Source: CBFHWY01 sp965659675
GTDB taxonomy: Bacteria; Bacteroidota; Bacteroidia; Flavobacteriales_G; Salibacteraceae
Assembly: GCA_965659675.1 (NCBI GenBank)
Contig: CBFHWY010000004.1
Span: forward strand, 1 to 64,000
Length of the DNA stretch: 64,000 nucleotides
Direction of reading: 5' to 3'
The position numbers and the translations under genes were made by a program. Position 1 is the first letter of the stretch. Each line of letters starts with the position of its first letter. Below the pieces are notes generated by a model. That model saw only the letters and a list, made by a program, of their open reading frames with translations, made no database searches and was not told where the DNA came from. Shown here one piece after another: positions 33,653 to 41,902 of this stretch.

Positions 33653-34577
33653 GGATATGTTTTAACATGTCTTCTACCAGGCCCGGGAGGTCATATTTCT
33701 CTTTCCAATTCCAGTCTGCTCGCGCATGACGGTCATCGATGCTTTGCGGCCAACCCTCTGCGATCTGCTGACGATAATCTGGTTTATAATCTGTCTTGAA
33801 ATCCGGAATATGCTTCTGGATCTCAGCGGTGATCTCCTCTGGGGTAAAAGACATCGCAGCTACATTATAACTTGTACGGATCTTGATTTGCTCCTCGGGA
33901 GCTTGCATGATCTCCAGTGTTGCCCTGATCGCATCTTCCATGTGCATCATAGGTAAACTCGTATCGTGATCTAGAAAACACTCGTAAGTCTTTCCCTGAA
34001 GTGCCGAATAGAAAATATCCACTGCGTAGTCTGTCGTTCCTCCCCCCGGTAAAGATTTCCAACCAATGAGTCCAGGGTAACGAATGCTCCTTACATCAAC
34101 ACCAAACTTCTCATGGTAGTATGAGCACCATAATTCACCAGAAAGTTTTCCGATCCCATATACGGTTCCGGGCTCGATGATGGTCGACTGAGGTGTATGT
34201 TGTTTCGGTGTGGTTTCTCCAAATACGGCGATCGAGCTCGGCCAAAATATTTTTTTGATGTGACCTTCTTTAGCTAGTTTAAGGACATTAAACAGACCTT
34301 CCATGCTAAGCTTCCAGGCAAAGTCGATATGTTTCTCAGCCGTGGCAGACAAAAGGGCTGCGAGATTATAAACCTGAGTGATTCCTTCTTGCTTTACCAG
34401 CTTGAGCAAGGCCTCTTTGTCAAGGCAATCGAGCTTCTGATAGTTTCCCTCAAAATCATCGGGATCTTTTACGTCGGTGGCGAGTACATTTTGGTCTCCA
34501 TAAATATTGCAAAGCTCAAGGTAGAGCTCTCTGCCTACCTGGCCTAAGGCGCCTATGATCAATATCTTTTCATTCAT
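33639..34577 (-). CDS. tdh: L-threonine 3-dehydrogenase, SDR type
   Basis: The 312-residue protein is an extended short-chain dehydrogenase: GALGQVGREL binds NAD and TVYGIGKLSGE holds the catalytic Tyr-x3-Lys. WPSSIAVFG, GGGTTDYAVDI and DGHARADWNW-like ends fit the UDP-galactose-epimerase-like threonine dehydrogenases of Flavobacteria. It oxidises threonine to 2-amino-3-oxobutyrate. It diverges from hmgA with a shared regulatory gap. Confidence 0.9.
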   Translation of the reverse strand: MNEKILIIGALGQVGRELYLELCNIYGDQNVLATDVKDPDDFEGNYQKLDCLDKEALLKLVKQEGITQVYNLAALLSATAEKHIDFAWKLSMEGLFNVLKLAKEGHIKKIFWPSSIAVFGETTPKQHTPQSTIIEPGTVYGIGKLSGELWCSYYHEKFGVDVRSIRYPGLIGWKSLPGGGTTDYAVDIFYSALQGKTYECFLDHDTSLPMMHMEDAIRATLEIMQAPEEQIKIRTSYNVAAMSFTPEEITAEIQKHIPDFKTDYKPDYRQQIAEGWPQSIDDRHARADWNWKEKYDLPGLVEDMLKHIREKV

Positions 34578-34599
34578 CTAATACAGACTTGAAGCCCGA

Positions 34600-34607
34600 C
34601 AAATGTA
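34600..34607 (-). promoter_or_regulatory. -7 promoter element of tdh
   Basis: TACATTTG on the minus strand matches TAnnTTTG and lies 23 bp before ATG 34577. No TTG is seen 16-21 bp upstream; that region holds the inverted repeats shared with hmgA. Confidence 0.45.
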
Positions 34608-34622
34608 TCAAAAAAGCCTCCT

Positions 34623-34651
34623 GTCATTTCGCTAAAAATGACCTAAGTCAT
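34623..34651. promoter_or_regulatory. Nested inverted repeats between tdh and hmgA, CRP/FNR-like site
   Basis: GTCATTT (34623-34629) pairs with AAATGAC (34636-34642), and ATGAC (34638-34642) pairs with GTCAT (34647-34651). The second contains TGACCTAAGTCA (34639-34650), again TGA-N6-TCA as before ccoI and ccoS. Its centre is 37.5 bp before the end of the hmgA -7 box, one bp different from the cco promoters. A Lrp/AsnC- or GntR-type operator is an alternative reading. Confidence 0.5.
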
Positions 34652-34655
34652 GGAC

Positions 34656-34682
34656 TTGAAAAGCGCATAAAACCTACATTTG
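34656..34682 (+). promoter_or_regulatory. hmgA promoter
   Basis: TTG (34656-34658), a 16-bp spacer and TACATTTG (34675-34682) make a good Bacteroidota promoter. Transcription would start near 34689, so the TTG codon at 34680 cannot be the start and ATG 34698 is. Confidence 0.6.
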
Positions 34683-34697
34683 TCCAAAATCGCATCA

Positions 34698-35858
34698 ATG
34701 CCGTTTTATCAGAAACTTGGAAATATCCCACATAAACGACACACTGCCTTTCGAAAAGAAGATGGTTCTCTTTTTTATGAGGAACTCTTTGGAACGATAG
34801 GCTTCGATGGAATGTCATCGCTACTCTATCACCACCACCGCCCAACGATGGTAAAAGAGATCAAAGGACAAAAGGATCTCTCTCCGGAGATCGCTGTTGA
34901 TAAGAACATGAAGTCATTTCGATTTCGAGGTTTTGAGCTCCAGCCCGAAAAAGATTATCTCGAAAGTCGCAAGCCTGTATTGGTCAACTCAGATTGCCAC
35001 ATAAGTCTGGCTGCACCAAAAGAATCAACAGCTTCTTATTTCTATAAAAATGCTGATGCTGACGAGATCCTCTTTATCCACAAGGGTAATGGTAAATTGC
35101 GCACCATGTTGGGGAACATTGAGTTCTCCTATGGCGATTATTTGATGATCCCAAGAGGAATGATCTATACGCTGGATTTTGAGTCTGAGGACAATCGACT
35201 TTTCATTGTAGAGAGTTTCCATCCCGTGTACACTCCAAAGCGCTATAGAAACTACTTTGGCCAGCTTCTGGAGCACTCTCCATTTTGTGAAAGGGATATT
35301 CGTCCACCTTCTGAGCTTGAAACGCACAACGAAAAAGGAGAGTTTCTGATCAAGATCAAAAAAGAGGGCATTCTATATGATTACCTATATGCCAGCCATC
35401 CATTTGATGTAGAAGGCTGGGATGGTTACAATTACCCCTATGCTTTTTCGATTCACGACTTTGAGCCTATAACAGGGAGGATTCACCTACCTCCTCCAAT
35501 ACATCAGACCTTTGAGACAGCTGCTTTTGTGGTATGCTCATTTGTTCCGAGATTATATGATTACCACCCAGAGTCGATTCCAGCTCCATATAACCACTCG
35601 AACATCGATTCAGATGAAGTTTTATATTATGTGGATGGTGATTTCATGAGCAGAAATGATATTGGACCCGGACATATTTCACTTCACCCTGCTGGAATAC
35701 CCCATGGTCCGCATCCAGGGGCAGCAGAACGCAGCATTGGAGAAAAAGAAACTGAGGAGTTGGCCGTGATGGTGGATACCTTCAAGCCCCTCAAACTAAC
35801 AAAACAAGCAATGGAACTAGCCGATGGTACATATTACCAAAGTTGGCTGGAAGATTAA
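34698..35858 (+). CDS. hmgA: Homogentisate 1,2-dioxygenase
   Basis: The 386-residue protein starts with MPFYQKLGNIPHKRHTAFR as the family does, and has GxGKL-like IHKGNGKLRTMLG, VEGWDGYNYPYAFSIHDFEP, PPPIHQTF and HPAGIPHGPHPG, with the His and Glu iron ligands in the last parts. It opens the ring of homogentisate using oxygen in tyrosine breakdown. It is the first gene of the operon hmgA-hppD-aminopeptidase-pdxA (11-bp gap to hppD). Maleylacetoacetate isomerase and fumarylacetoacetase are not in this window. Confidence 0.95.
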   Translation: MPFYQKLGNIPHKRHTAFRKEDGSLFYEELFGTIGFDGMSSLLYHHHRPTMVKEIKGQKDLSPEIAVDKNMKSFRFRGFELQPEKDYLESRKPVLVNSDCHISLAAPKESTASYFYKNADADEILFIHKGNGKLRTMLGNIEFSYGDYLMIPRGMIYTLDFESEDNRLFIVESFHPVYTPKRYRNYFGQLLEHSPFCERDIRPPSELETHNEKGEFLIKIKKEGILYDYLYASHPFDVEGWDGYNYPYAFSIHDFEPITGRIHLPPPIHQTFETAAFVVCSFVPRLYDYHPESIPAPYNHSNIDSDEVLYYVDGDFMSRNDIGPGHISLHPAGIPHGPHPGAAERSIGEKETEELAVMVDTFKPLKLTKQAMELADGTYYQSWLED

Positions 35859-35869
35859 AACGAAGAACT

Positions 35870-37015
35870 ATGGCAACGAATCTCGAAAATGTAAATTACG
35901 GCACAGAAAAGATCTTTGAAGACGCTGAAGACTTTCTTCCATTAAATGGAACCGACTACGTTGAGCTTTATGTAGGAAACGCAAAACAGTCGGCGCTTTT
36001 CTACAAGACCGCATTTGGCTTTCAATCGCATGCATACGCTGGTCTCGAAACAGGAATGAAAGACAGGGTCTCTTATGTTTTAAAGCAAGACAAGATCCGC
36101 CTTGTTCTAACCACTCCTATGCAAAAAGGAGGCTACATCAACGAGCATCTGAACGATCATGGAGATGGAGTAAGGGTTGTGGCGCTTTGGGTTGATGATG
36201 CAACCAAAGCCTGGGAAGAAACCACATCAAGAGGAGCTAAATCTTACATGGAGCCAACCAAAGAAGAAGATGAAAATGGCCATGTTGTACGATCAGGAAT
36301 TCATACTTATGGAGACACCGTTCACATCTTCGTAGAGAGAAAGGCCTACAATGGAGTCTTCCTTCCGGGTTTCAGAAAGTGGGAAAGCCACTATAACCCC
36401 GAGCCTGTTGGCTTAAAGTTCATTGACCACATGGTTGGTAATGTTGGTTGGAATGAAATGGACACCTGGTCTAACTTCTACAATAAGGTGATGGGATTCA
36501 CTCAGTTGGTGTCTTTTGATGACAAGGATATCAGTACGGAGTACACCGCTTTGATGTCGAAAGTAATGACCAATGGAAACGGCAGGATCAAATTCCCGAT
36601 CAATGAACCAGCTGAAGGGATCAAAAAATCTCAGGTAGAGGAATATCTTGATTTTTACAATGGCCCAGGTGTTCAGCATATGGCTGTTGCCACAGATAAT
36701 ATAATAGAAACGGTCCAAAAGTTACGCGACAGAGGGGTAGAGTTCCTCTATGTGCCTGAAAACTATTACGACGGCATACTGGATCGCGTAGGGGAGATCG
36801 ATGAGGATCTTGCACCTCTTAAAGAACTCGGAATTCTCATCGACAGAGATGACGAAGGTTATCTTCTCCAGATCTTCACTAAACCGGTTTCTGATCGACC
36901 CACCTTATTTTTTGAGATCATTCAGAGAAAGGGTGCAAGATCATTTGGAAAAGGAAACTTCAAAGCACTGTTTGAGGCGATCGAAAGAGAGCAGGAGAAC
37001 AGAGGAACACTTTAA
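35870..37015 (+). CDS. hppD: 4-hydroxyphenylpyruvate dioxygenase
   Basis: The 381-residue protein has two glyoxalase-like halves. The iron ligands are His in FIDHMVGNV, His in GVQHMAVATDNI and Glu in LFFEIIQRKG. It converts 4-hydroxyphenylpyruvate to homogentisate, the substrate of hmgA just upstream. The start ATG 35870 is 12 bp after the hmgA stop codon; an upstream in-frame extension overlaps hmgA and looks non-coding. Confidence 0.96.
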   Translation: MATNLENVNYGTEKIFEDAEDFLPLNGTDYVELYVGNAKQSALFYKTAFGFQSHAYAGLETGMKDRVSYVLKQDKIRLVLTTPMQKGGYINEHLNDHGDGVRVVALWVDDATKAWEETTSRGAKSYMEPTKEEDENGHVVRSGIHTYGDTVHIFVERKAYNGVFLPGFRKWESHYNPEPVGLKFIDHMVGNVGWNEMDTWSNFYNKVMGFTQLVSFDDKDISTEYTALMSKVMTNGNGRIKFPINEPAEGIKKSQVEEYLDFYNGPGVQHMAVATDNIIETVQKLRDRGVEFLYVPENYYDGILDRVGEIDEDLAPLKELGILIDRDDEGYLLQIFTKPVSDRPTLFFEIIQRKGARSFGKGNFKALFEAIEREQENRGTL

Positions 37016-37028
37016 CGCTTAAAGACAT

Positions 37029-38462
37029 ATGGAATTAAAACTCAACAAATCGGCTAAGTCCGAATTTGACAAGGCCCTTGTATGCTGGAAAGATCAACTG
37101 CCAAAAGAATTTGCCTCGAGTTTATCTCATGAAGCTGAGATCAACAAATTGAATTTCGATAAGCTCATTGATGGTCAGCGGGTCTATTTCTCTCTGCTCG
37201 AAAAAAGCGAACAGGAAGGCAGCACCCTGGAAAAGGCTCGTCTATCGGCTTTCAGCCTCAATAAGATGCTCAATAGGGATAAGCAAAAGGGAGTATACAT
37301 CGAGTCTTATGTTGATGCCGAAACCACATTGGCATTTGCCGAAGGTCTCGCTCTTTCCAATTATCAATTCCTTAAATATTTTGAAGACGCTGATAAACGA
37401 AAGAATAGTTTGTCCGCGGTTGAAGTGGCCCACGGTGATTTAGATGCGCAGGATATCGACCGACTGAGTGCTGCCGTTCACGCGAATTATGAGGCGCGGA
37501 CGCTTGTTAATGAACCCCTTAGTTATCTGACCGCAGAGCAGCTTTCAAAAGAGGTGGAGCGTCTCGGAAAAGAAAATGGTTTTCGGGTTGAGGTCTTTAA
37601 CAAGAAAAAGATCGAAAGTCTCAAAATGGGTGGATTATTGGCGGTAAATAGAGGAGCCGTTGAACCTCCCACCTTTAATATCATGGAATACAAGCCCGAG
37701 AATGCGGTAAACTCCCAACCCTTTGTGCTAGTTGGAAAAGGCGTGGTATATGACACAGGAGGTCTCAGCCTAAAACCTACCGCCAACTCCATGGACTTCA
37801 TGAAATGCGACATGGGAGGAGCCGCGGCGGTGATCGGAGCCATGGTTGCCATTGCAAAAGCAAAATTGAAGGTGCACGTAGTTTGTCTTGTTCCAGCAAC
37901 AGAGAATCGCCCAGGCGGAAATGCCTATGCGCCAGGTGATGTGGTCAAAATGTACAATGGTTTGAATGTAGAGGTGCTCAACACTGATGCTGAGGGAAGG
38001 ATGATATTAGCCGATGCACTCGCTTATGCCATTAAATATGACCCCGAATTGGTCTTTGATTTTGCCACCTTAACCGGTGCAGCGGCAAGGGCTATTGGCG
38101 CAGAAGGTGTGGTTGCAATGGGAACCGCAAAACAAAAAGAGTTTGATGTTCTTTATGAAAGTGGCTATAAGACCTACGAAAGAATAGCTCATTTCCCATT
38201 TTGGGAAGAATATGGTCAACAGATAAAATCTGACATCGCAGACATCAAAAACCTGGGAGGTCCAGAGGCCGGAATGATCACTGCGGGAAAATTTCTTGAG
38301 CATTTTACCAAAAAAGATGGCAAGCATGCCTACCCCTGGATTCATGTGGATATCGCTGGACCAGCCTATAACTTCAAAGCAAAGAATTATCGAGGAGTTC
38401 AGGGTAGCGGCGTAGGCGTAAGACTCTTATTCGATTTCTTCTGTAAAAAGTCAGATGCCTAA
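37029..38462 (+). CDS. Leucyl aminopeptidase family (M17) protein
   Basis: The protein has 477 residues. A variable N-terminal domain (about 1-170) is followed by an M17 catalytic domain with VGKGVVYDTGGLSLKP, KCDMGGAAAVIGA, and the signature NTDAEGRMILADAL, giving Lys, Asp and Glu metal ligands. It removes N-terminal amino acids from peptides in the cytoplasm. It follows hppD after 13 bp and overlaps pdxA by 8 bp, so peptide breakdown is transcribed with tyrosine breakdown. Confidence 0.93.
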   Translation: MELKLNKSAKSEFDKALVCWKDQLPKEFASSLSHEAEINKLNFDKLIDGQRVYFSLLEKSEQEGSTLEKARLSAFSLNKMLNRDKQKGVYIESYVDAETTLAFAEGLALSNYQFLKYFEDADKRKNSLSAVEVAHGDLDAQDIDRLSAAVHANYEARTLVNEPLSYLTAEQLSKEVERLGKENGFRVEVFNKKKIESLKMGGLLAVNRGAVEPPTFNIMEYKPENAVNSQPFVLVGKGVVYDTGGLSLKPTANSMDFMKCDMGGAAAVIGAMVAIAKAKLKVHVVCLVPATENRPGGNAYAPGDVVKMYNGLNVEVLNTDAEGRMILADALAYAIKYDPELVFDFATLTGAAARAIGAEGVVAMGTAKQKEFDVLYESGYKTYERIAHFPFWEEYGQQIKSDIADIKNLGGPEAGMITAGKFLEHFTKKDGKHAYPWIHVDIAGPAYNFKAKNYRGVQGSGVGVRLLFDFFCKKSDA

Positions 38463-39453
38463 GCTGCGCATTGGAATTAGCATTGGTGACATCAACGGGG
38501 TTGGCCCCGAGGTTGTCCTTAAAAGTTTTTCAGACGCTCAGCTTTATGAGCTGGTTATTCCTATTGTATTCTGCCATTCTTCAGTTTTAGAATACTATAG
38601 TAAGTTAGCAGGCTTCCCTTCTGCTAACATCAATCCGATCGATGCTCTGGAAAAAGCCGTTGAAGGACATTTGAATTGTCTTCCACCAGAGACTGTCGTT
38701 CCAACCCTCAAGATCGGAAGCTCAGATAAGCATGCTGGAGATTACTCTTTTCAAAGTTTGAAGCTATGTGTGGATCTCGCTCTTGAAGGGAAACTGGATT
38801 TTATTACAACGGCACCTATTAATAAGGATAACATTCAATCGGCTTTATTTCAATTCCCTGGACATACTGAGTTTTTGGCCAAAGCCTGTGGAATGGATCG
38901 TTCGCTCATGCTCATGGTTCATCAAGATTTCAGGGTGAGTATGCTGACCGGACATATTCCGCTTTCGGAGGTCTCAGGAAGGGTGCAGCAAAAAGCCTTA
39001 CTCGATCACCTGCAATACCTTTCATCAAATTTGGAACGAGATTTTAATCTGGATAAGCCTCGCATAGCCGTGCTATCGTTGAATCCTCACGCTGGAGACG
39101 CGGGACTTTTGGGTTCTGAAGAAAATGAAGAGATCATTCCTGCCATTAACCGCGCCCAGAAAGAAGGACTAAACTGTGAAGGGCCTTTCCCTTCTGATGG
39201 TTTTTTTGGAGCTCAGCGACACATTGAATATGATGCTGTGCTTGCCATGTATCACGACCAGGCACTGATCCCATTCAAAGCCATAAGTTTCGACAGAGGG
39301 GTTAACTTCACCGCTGGTTTGCCCATTATCAGAACTTCTCCTGATCACGGTACCGCTTATGATATTGCTGGAAAGGGAATTGCCTCTGAAAAGTCGTTCA
39401 AAGAAGCGGTCGAATTAGGCCTTGAAGTACATCAACATAGACAAGCATCCTGA
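38455..39453 (+). CDS. pdxA: 4-hydroxythreonine-4-phosphate dehydrogenase
   Basis: The 332-residue protein has GISIGDINGVGPEV at the start, TTAPINKDNIQSA, FPGHTEFLA, LSLNPHAGDAGLLGSEE and AMYHDQALIPFK, covering the metal-binding histidines and substrate site of PdxA. It makes an intermediate in pyridoxal phosphate synthesis by the DXP-dependent route. The start ATG lies inside the aminopeptidase gene. The following DUF177-rpmF block has its own promoter. Confidence 0.94.
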   Translation: MPKLRIGISIGDINGVGPEVVLKSFSDAQLYELVIPIVFCHSSVLEYYSKLAGFPSANINPIDALEKAVEGHLNCLPPETVVPTLKIGSSDKHAGDYSFQSLKLCVDLALEGKLDFITTAPINKDNIQSALFQFPGHTEFLAKACGMDRSLMLMVHQDFRVSMLTGHIPLSEVSGRVQQKALLDHLQYLSSNLERDFNLDKPRIAVLSLNPHAGDAGLLGSEENEEIIPAINRAQKEGLNCEGPFPSDGFFGAQRHIEYDAVLAMYHDQALIPFKAISFDRGVNFTAGLPIIRTSPDHGTAYDIAGKGIASEKSFKEAVELGLEVHQHRQAS

Positions 39454-39491
39454 ACATCATACAAATAGCTGTGTTTTGCATTTCTTTTTAC

Positions 39492-39499
39492 TACCTTTG
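39492..39499 (+). promoter_or_regulatory. -7 promoter element before the DUF177-rpmF genes
   Basis: TACCTTTG matches TAnnTTTG. The nearest TTG (39476-39478) is only 13 bp upstream, shorter than usual, so the -33 part is unclear. Transcription would start near 39506, shortly before the TTG start codon at 39518. Confidence 0.45.
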
Positions 39500-39517
39500 C
39501 CGCCCATGTCTTAAAAC

Positions 39518-40006
39518 TTGAAGAAGTCGCCCTACCTTTTACGTTTCGATGGGCTGAAAGAAGGCCGACATTCATTTGAGTATGAAATGGACAAGAAGTT
39601 CTTTCAGGAATTTGATCAGACAGACATCATAGACTGTAAGCTTCGAGCTGATCTGGATCTGCTGAAAAGATCCAATGGTCTTGAGCTCGATTTTGACATC
39701 AAGGGAAACTTTATCATGGACTGCGACCGTTGTTTGGAGCCCGTTGATATACCGGTTGAGTATGAAGAGGTTCTGCATGTTCGCTTCGGCGAAGAGGAAG
39801 ACCTCGAGTCAGAGATCGTTACTCTAAAGCGCTCAGCCTACGAGTTGGATTTGTCACAGTTCTTATATGAGTTGAGCATGTTAGCGTTGCCAATGCAGCG
39901 AGTTCATGACTATGAATGTTTGGAAACGTCAAGCACCGAGAAAGAAGAAGAGAATACCGACCCAAGGTGGGAGGCATTAAAAAATATTAATTGGAACAAA
40001 GAATAA
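39518..40006 (+). CDS. DUF177 (YceD) family protein
   Basis: The 162-residue protein has the DUF177 core FIMDCDRCLEPVDIPVEYEE, with a CxxC pair, and an acidic end. YceD proteins are encoded next to rpmF in most bacteria and take part in 23S rRNA accumulation or ribosome assembly. It starts with TTG, since the nearby ATG (39506) meets an immediate stop. rpmF follows after 11 bp. Confidence 0.88.
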   Translation: MKKSPYLLRFDGLKEGRHSFEYEMDKKFFQEFDQTDIIDCKLRADLDLLKRSNGLELDFDIKGNFIMDCDRCLEPVDIPVEYEEVLHVRFGEEEDLESEIVTLKRSAYELDLSQFLYELSMLALPMQRVHDYECLETSSTEKEEENTDPRWEALKNINWNKE

Positions 40007-40017
40007 ATTAAGAAGTT

Positions 40018-40209
40018 ATGGCACATCCAAAGCGAAAGCAATCGAAAACCAGAAGGGATAAAAGAAGAACCCACTACAAAGCTGATGCACCTACTGTAAG
40101 CATCTGTCCTACTACCGGTCAGCCTCACCTTCGTCACCGTGCTTACTGGCATGAAGGCAAGCTTTACTACAAGGGTAAGGTTGTGATGGAGAAAGACGTA
40201 GCTATTTAA
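40018..40209 (+). CDS. rpmF: 50S ribosomal protein L32
   Basis: The 63-residue protein begins with MAHPKRKQSKTRRDKRRTHY, the universal L32 start. The zinc-finger cysteines found in many L32 proteins are reduced to one (ICPTTGQPHLRH), so it is probably the zinc-free form. It lies between the DUF177 gene and fabH, and a terminator follows. Confidence 0.96.
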   Translation: MAHPKRKQSKTRRDKRRTHYKADAPTVSICPTTGQPHLRHRAYWHEGKLYYKGKVVMEKDVAI

Positions 40210-40235
40210 TTTAGTTGAGTAAAGGACCTAAGTCT

Positions 40236-40267
40236 ATGCCTTCCTGATTTGGAGGGCATTTTTTTTA
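40236..40267 (+). terminator. Rho-independent terminator after rpmF
   Basis: ATGCCTTCC pairs with GGAGGGCAT (9 bp, one G-T) around TGATTT and is followed by a run of T. It separates rpmF from fabH, so fabH needs read-through or its own promoter in the 70 bp that follow. Confidence 0.8.
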
Positions 40268-40339
40268 TGCCTTATTTTAAGCTCAGGTTTTACTTAATAA
40301 GTCTTAATATTGGCTTTTAAATAGATTAATATCTGATTC

Positions 40340-41329
40340 ATGAGTCGACCAACAGCAGCCATAACCGCAATAGGAGGATTTGTCCCCGAATATCGCCTTA
40401 CCAATGAGGAGTTGGAGACGATGGTTGACACGAATGATGAATGGATTCGCACGCGCACAGGAATCAATGAACGGCGCATCTTAAAAAAAGAAGGAGAAGG
40501 TTCTTCATATATGGCTGTTCAGGCCATTAACAAGCTTTTGGAAAGAAGAGGAATTGGAGCAGAAGAGATCGATCTGATCATTTGCGCCACCGTTACACCC
40601 GACCGTGTCTTTCCTTCCACTGCCTGCATCATAGCTGATAAGATCGGGGCGAAAAATGCTTTTGCATACGACCTCATGGCGGCCTGTTCTGGTTTTCTCT
40701 ATTCATTGGTAACTGGTCAAAAATTCATTGAGAGCGGAACACATAAGAAAGTGCTGGTTGTTGGAGTAGACAAGATGTCTTCCATCATTGACTATCAAGA
40801 CCGCGCAACCTGTATCATCTTTGGAGATGGAGGAGGTGCCGTATTGTTAGAACCGAACGACGAAGGTCTTGGTATTCAGGATAGCATTTTAGAGAGCGAC
40901 GGCCATGGTCGACACTTCCTGCATCAGAAAGCGGGGGGTTCGGTAAAACCTGCAAGCCATGAAACGGTAGATGCCAGAGAGCATTATGTTTTTCAGGATG
41001 GAAAAACTGTATTTAAGTATGCCGTAAGCAACATGGCTGATGTTTCAGCTCAGATCATGGAGCGAAATAACCTGACTGCAGACGATGTGGCTTATCTTGC
41101 TGCGCATCAGGCAAACAAAAGAATTATTGATGCTACTGCTTCCAGAATGGGAGTGGCTAGTGAAAAGGTACTGATGAACATTGAGAAATATGGTAACACC
41201 ACAAATGGCACAATACCACTCTTGTTCTGGGATTTTGAAGATCGCTTCAAAAAAGGCGACAATCTTATTTTAGCTGCTTTTGGAGGTGGCTTTACCTGGG
41301 GCAGTGTTTATCTAAAATGGGCTTATTAA
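40340..41329 (+). CDS. fabH: Beta-ketoacyl-ACP synthase III
   Basis: The 329-residue protein has a thiolase fold with catalytic Cys116 in DLMAACSGFLYSL, His in AAHQANKRI and Asn in GNTTNGTI. The N-terminal part shows NDEWIRTRTGINERR. It starts fatty-acid synthesis by condensing acyl-CoA with malonyl-ACP. The order rpmF-fabH-accB-accC, without plsX in between, is common in Flavobacteriales. accB follows after 29 bp. Confidence 0.95.
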   Translation: MSRPTAAITAIGGFVPEYRLTNEELETMVDTNDEWIRTRTGINERRILKKEGEGSSYMAVQAINKLLERRGIGAEEIDLIICATVTPDRVFPSTACIIADKIGAKNAFAYDLMAACSGFLYSLVTGQKFIESGTHKKVLVVGVDKMSSIIDYQDRATCIIFGDGGGAVLLEPNDEGLGIQDSILESDGHGRHFLHQKAGGSVKPASHETVDAREHYVFQDGKTVFKYAVSNMADVSAQIMERNNLTADDVAYLAAHQANKRIIDATASRMGVASEKVLMNIEKYGNTTNGTIPLLFWDFEDRFKKGDNLILAAFGGGFTWGSVYLKWAY

Positions 41330-41358
41330 TTAAACGATAATCATTTTTACTCGAAGTA

Positions 41359-41886
41359 ATGGCTAAACAAGACTCGAACAAAATGGATCTTTCTCAGATT
41401 CAGTCATTGATCCGATTTGTTTCAAAATCAGGAGCAAGCGAAGTTGAACTTGAGACAAAAGACTTTAAGATCATCATTAAAACCCCATCGGCAAATGACG
41501 GTAGGCAAGAAACTGTCATACAGCAAGTACCCATGGGCGGTGTGATGCCTCAACAGCAAATGGTTCCGCAGGCTCCGGCACCAGCCCCTGCACCAGCTCC
41601 AAGCGCTGAAAAACCGGCCGACGATGCAGGTGCTGATGATGACAAATACATTACAATCAAATCACCTATGATCGGTACTTTCTATCGCTCTCCATCTCCA
41701 GACAAACCACCTTACTTGAATGTGGGTGATAGCGTTAAAACAGGAGACACAGTGTGTATCATTGAGGCTATGAAACTCTTTAATGAGATCGAATCGGAAG
41801 TGACCGGGAAAGTTGTAAAAGTATTGGTTGATGACTCCTCTCCTGTAGAGTATGATCAGCCACTATTTGTGATCGACCCATCATAA
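41359..41886 (+). CDS. accB: Biotin carboxyl carrier protein of acetyl-CoA carboxylase
   Basis: The protein has 175 residues. An N-terminal helical part is joined by a Pro/Ala-rich linker (about 72-90) to the biotinyl domain (about 98-175), with IEAMKLFNEI holding the biotinylated Lys139. It carries the carboxyl group in malonyl-CoA formation. accC follows after 16 bp, so the two are expressed together. Confidence 0.96.
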   Translation: MAKQDSNKMDLSQIQSLIRFVSKSGASEVELETKDFKIIIKTPSANDGRQETVIQQVPMGGVMPQQQMVPQAPAPAPAPAPSAEKPADDAGADDDKYITIKSPMIGTFYRSPSPDKPPYLNVGDSVKTGDTVCIIEAMKLFNEIESEVTGKVVKVLVDDSSPVEYDQPLFVIDPS

Positions 41887-41902
41887 ACTAAGACCTTAAC
41901 CT

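Noticed and set aside
38194..38206. Copy of TCCCATTTTGGGA inside the aminopeptidase gene
   Set aside because: It encodes the in-frame residues HFPFWEE in a conserved coding region, so I treat it as chance rather than as another operator.
40210..40339. Missing plsX between rpmF and fabH
   Set aside because: This gene order without plsX is common in Flavobacteriales; no trace of a decayed gene is seen in the gap.
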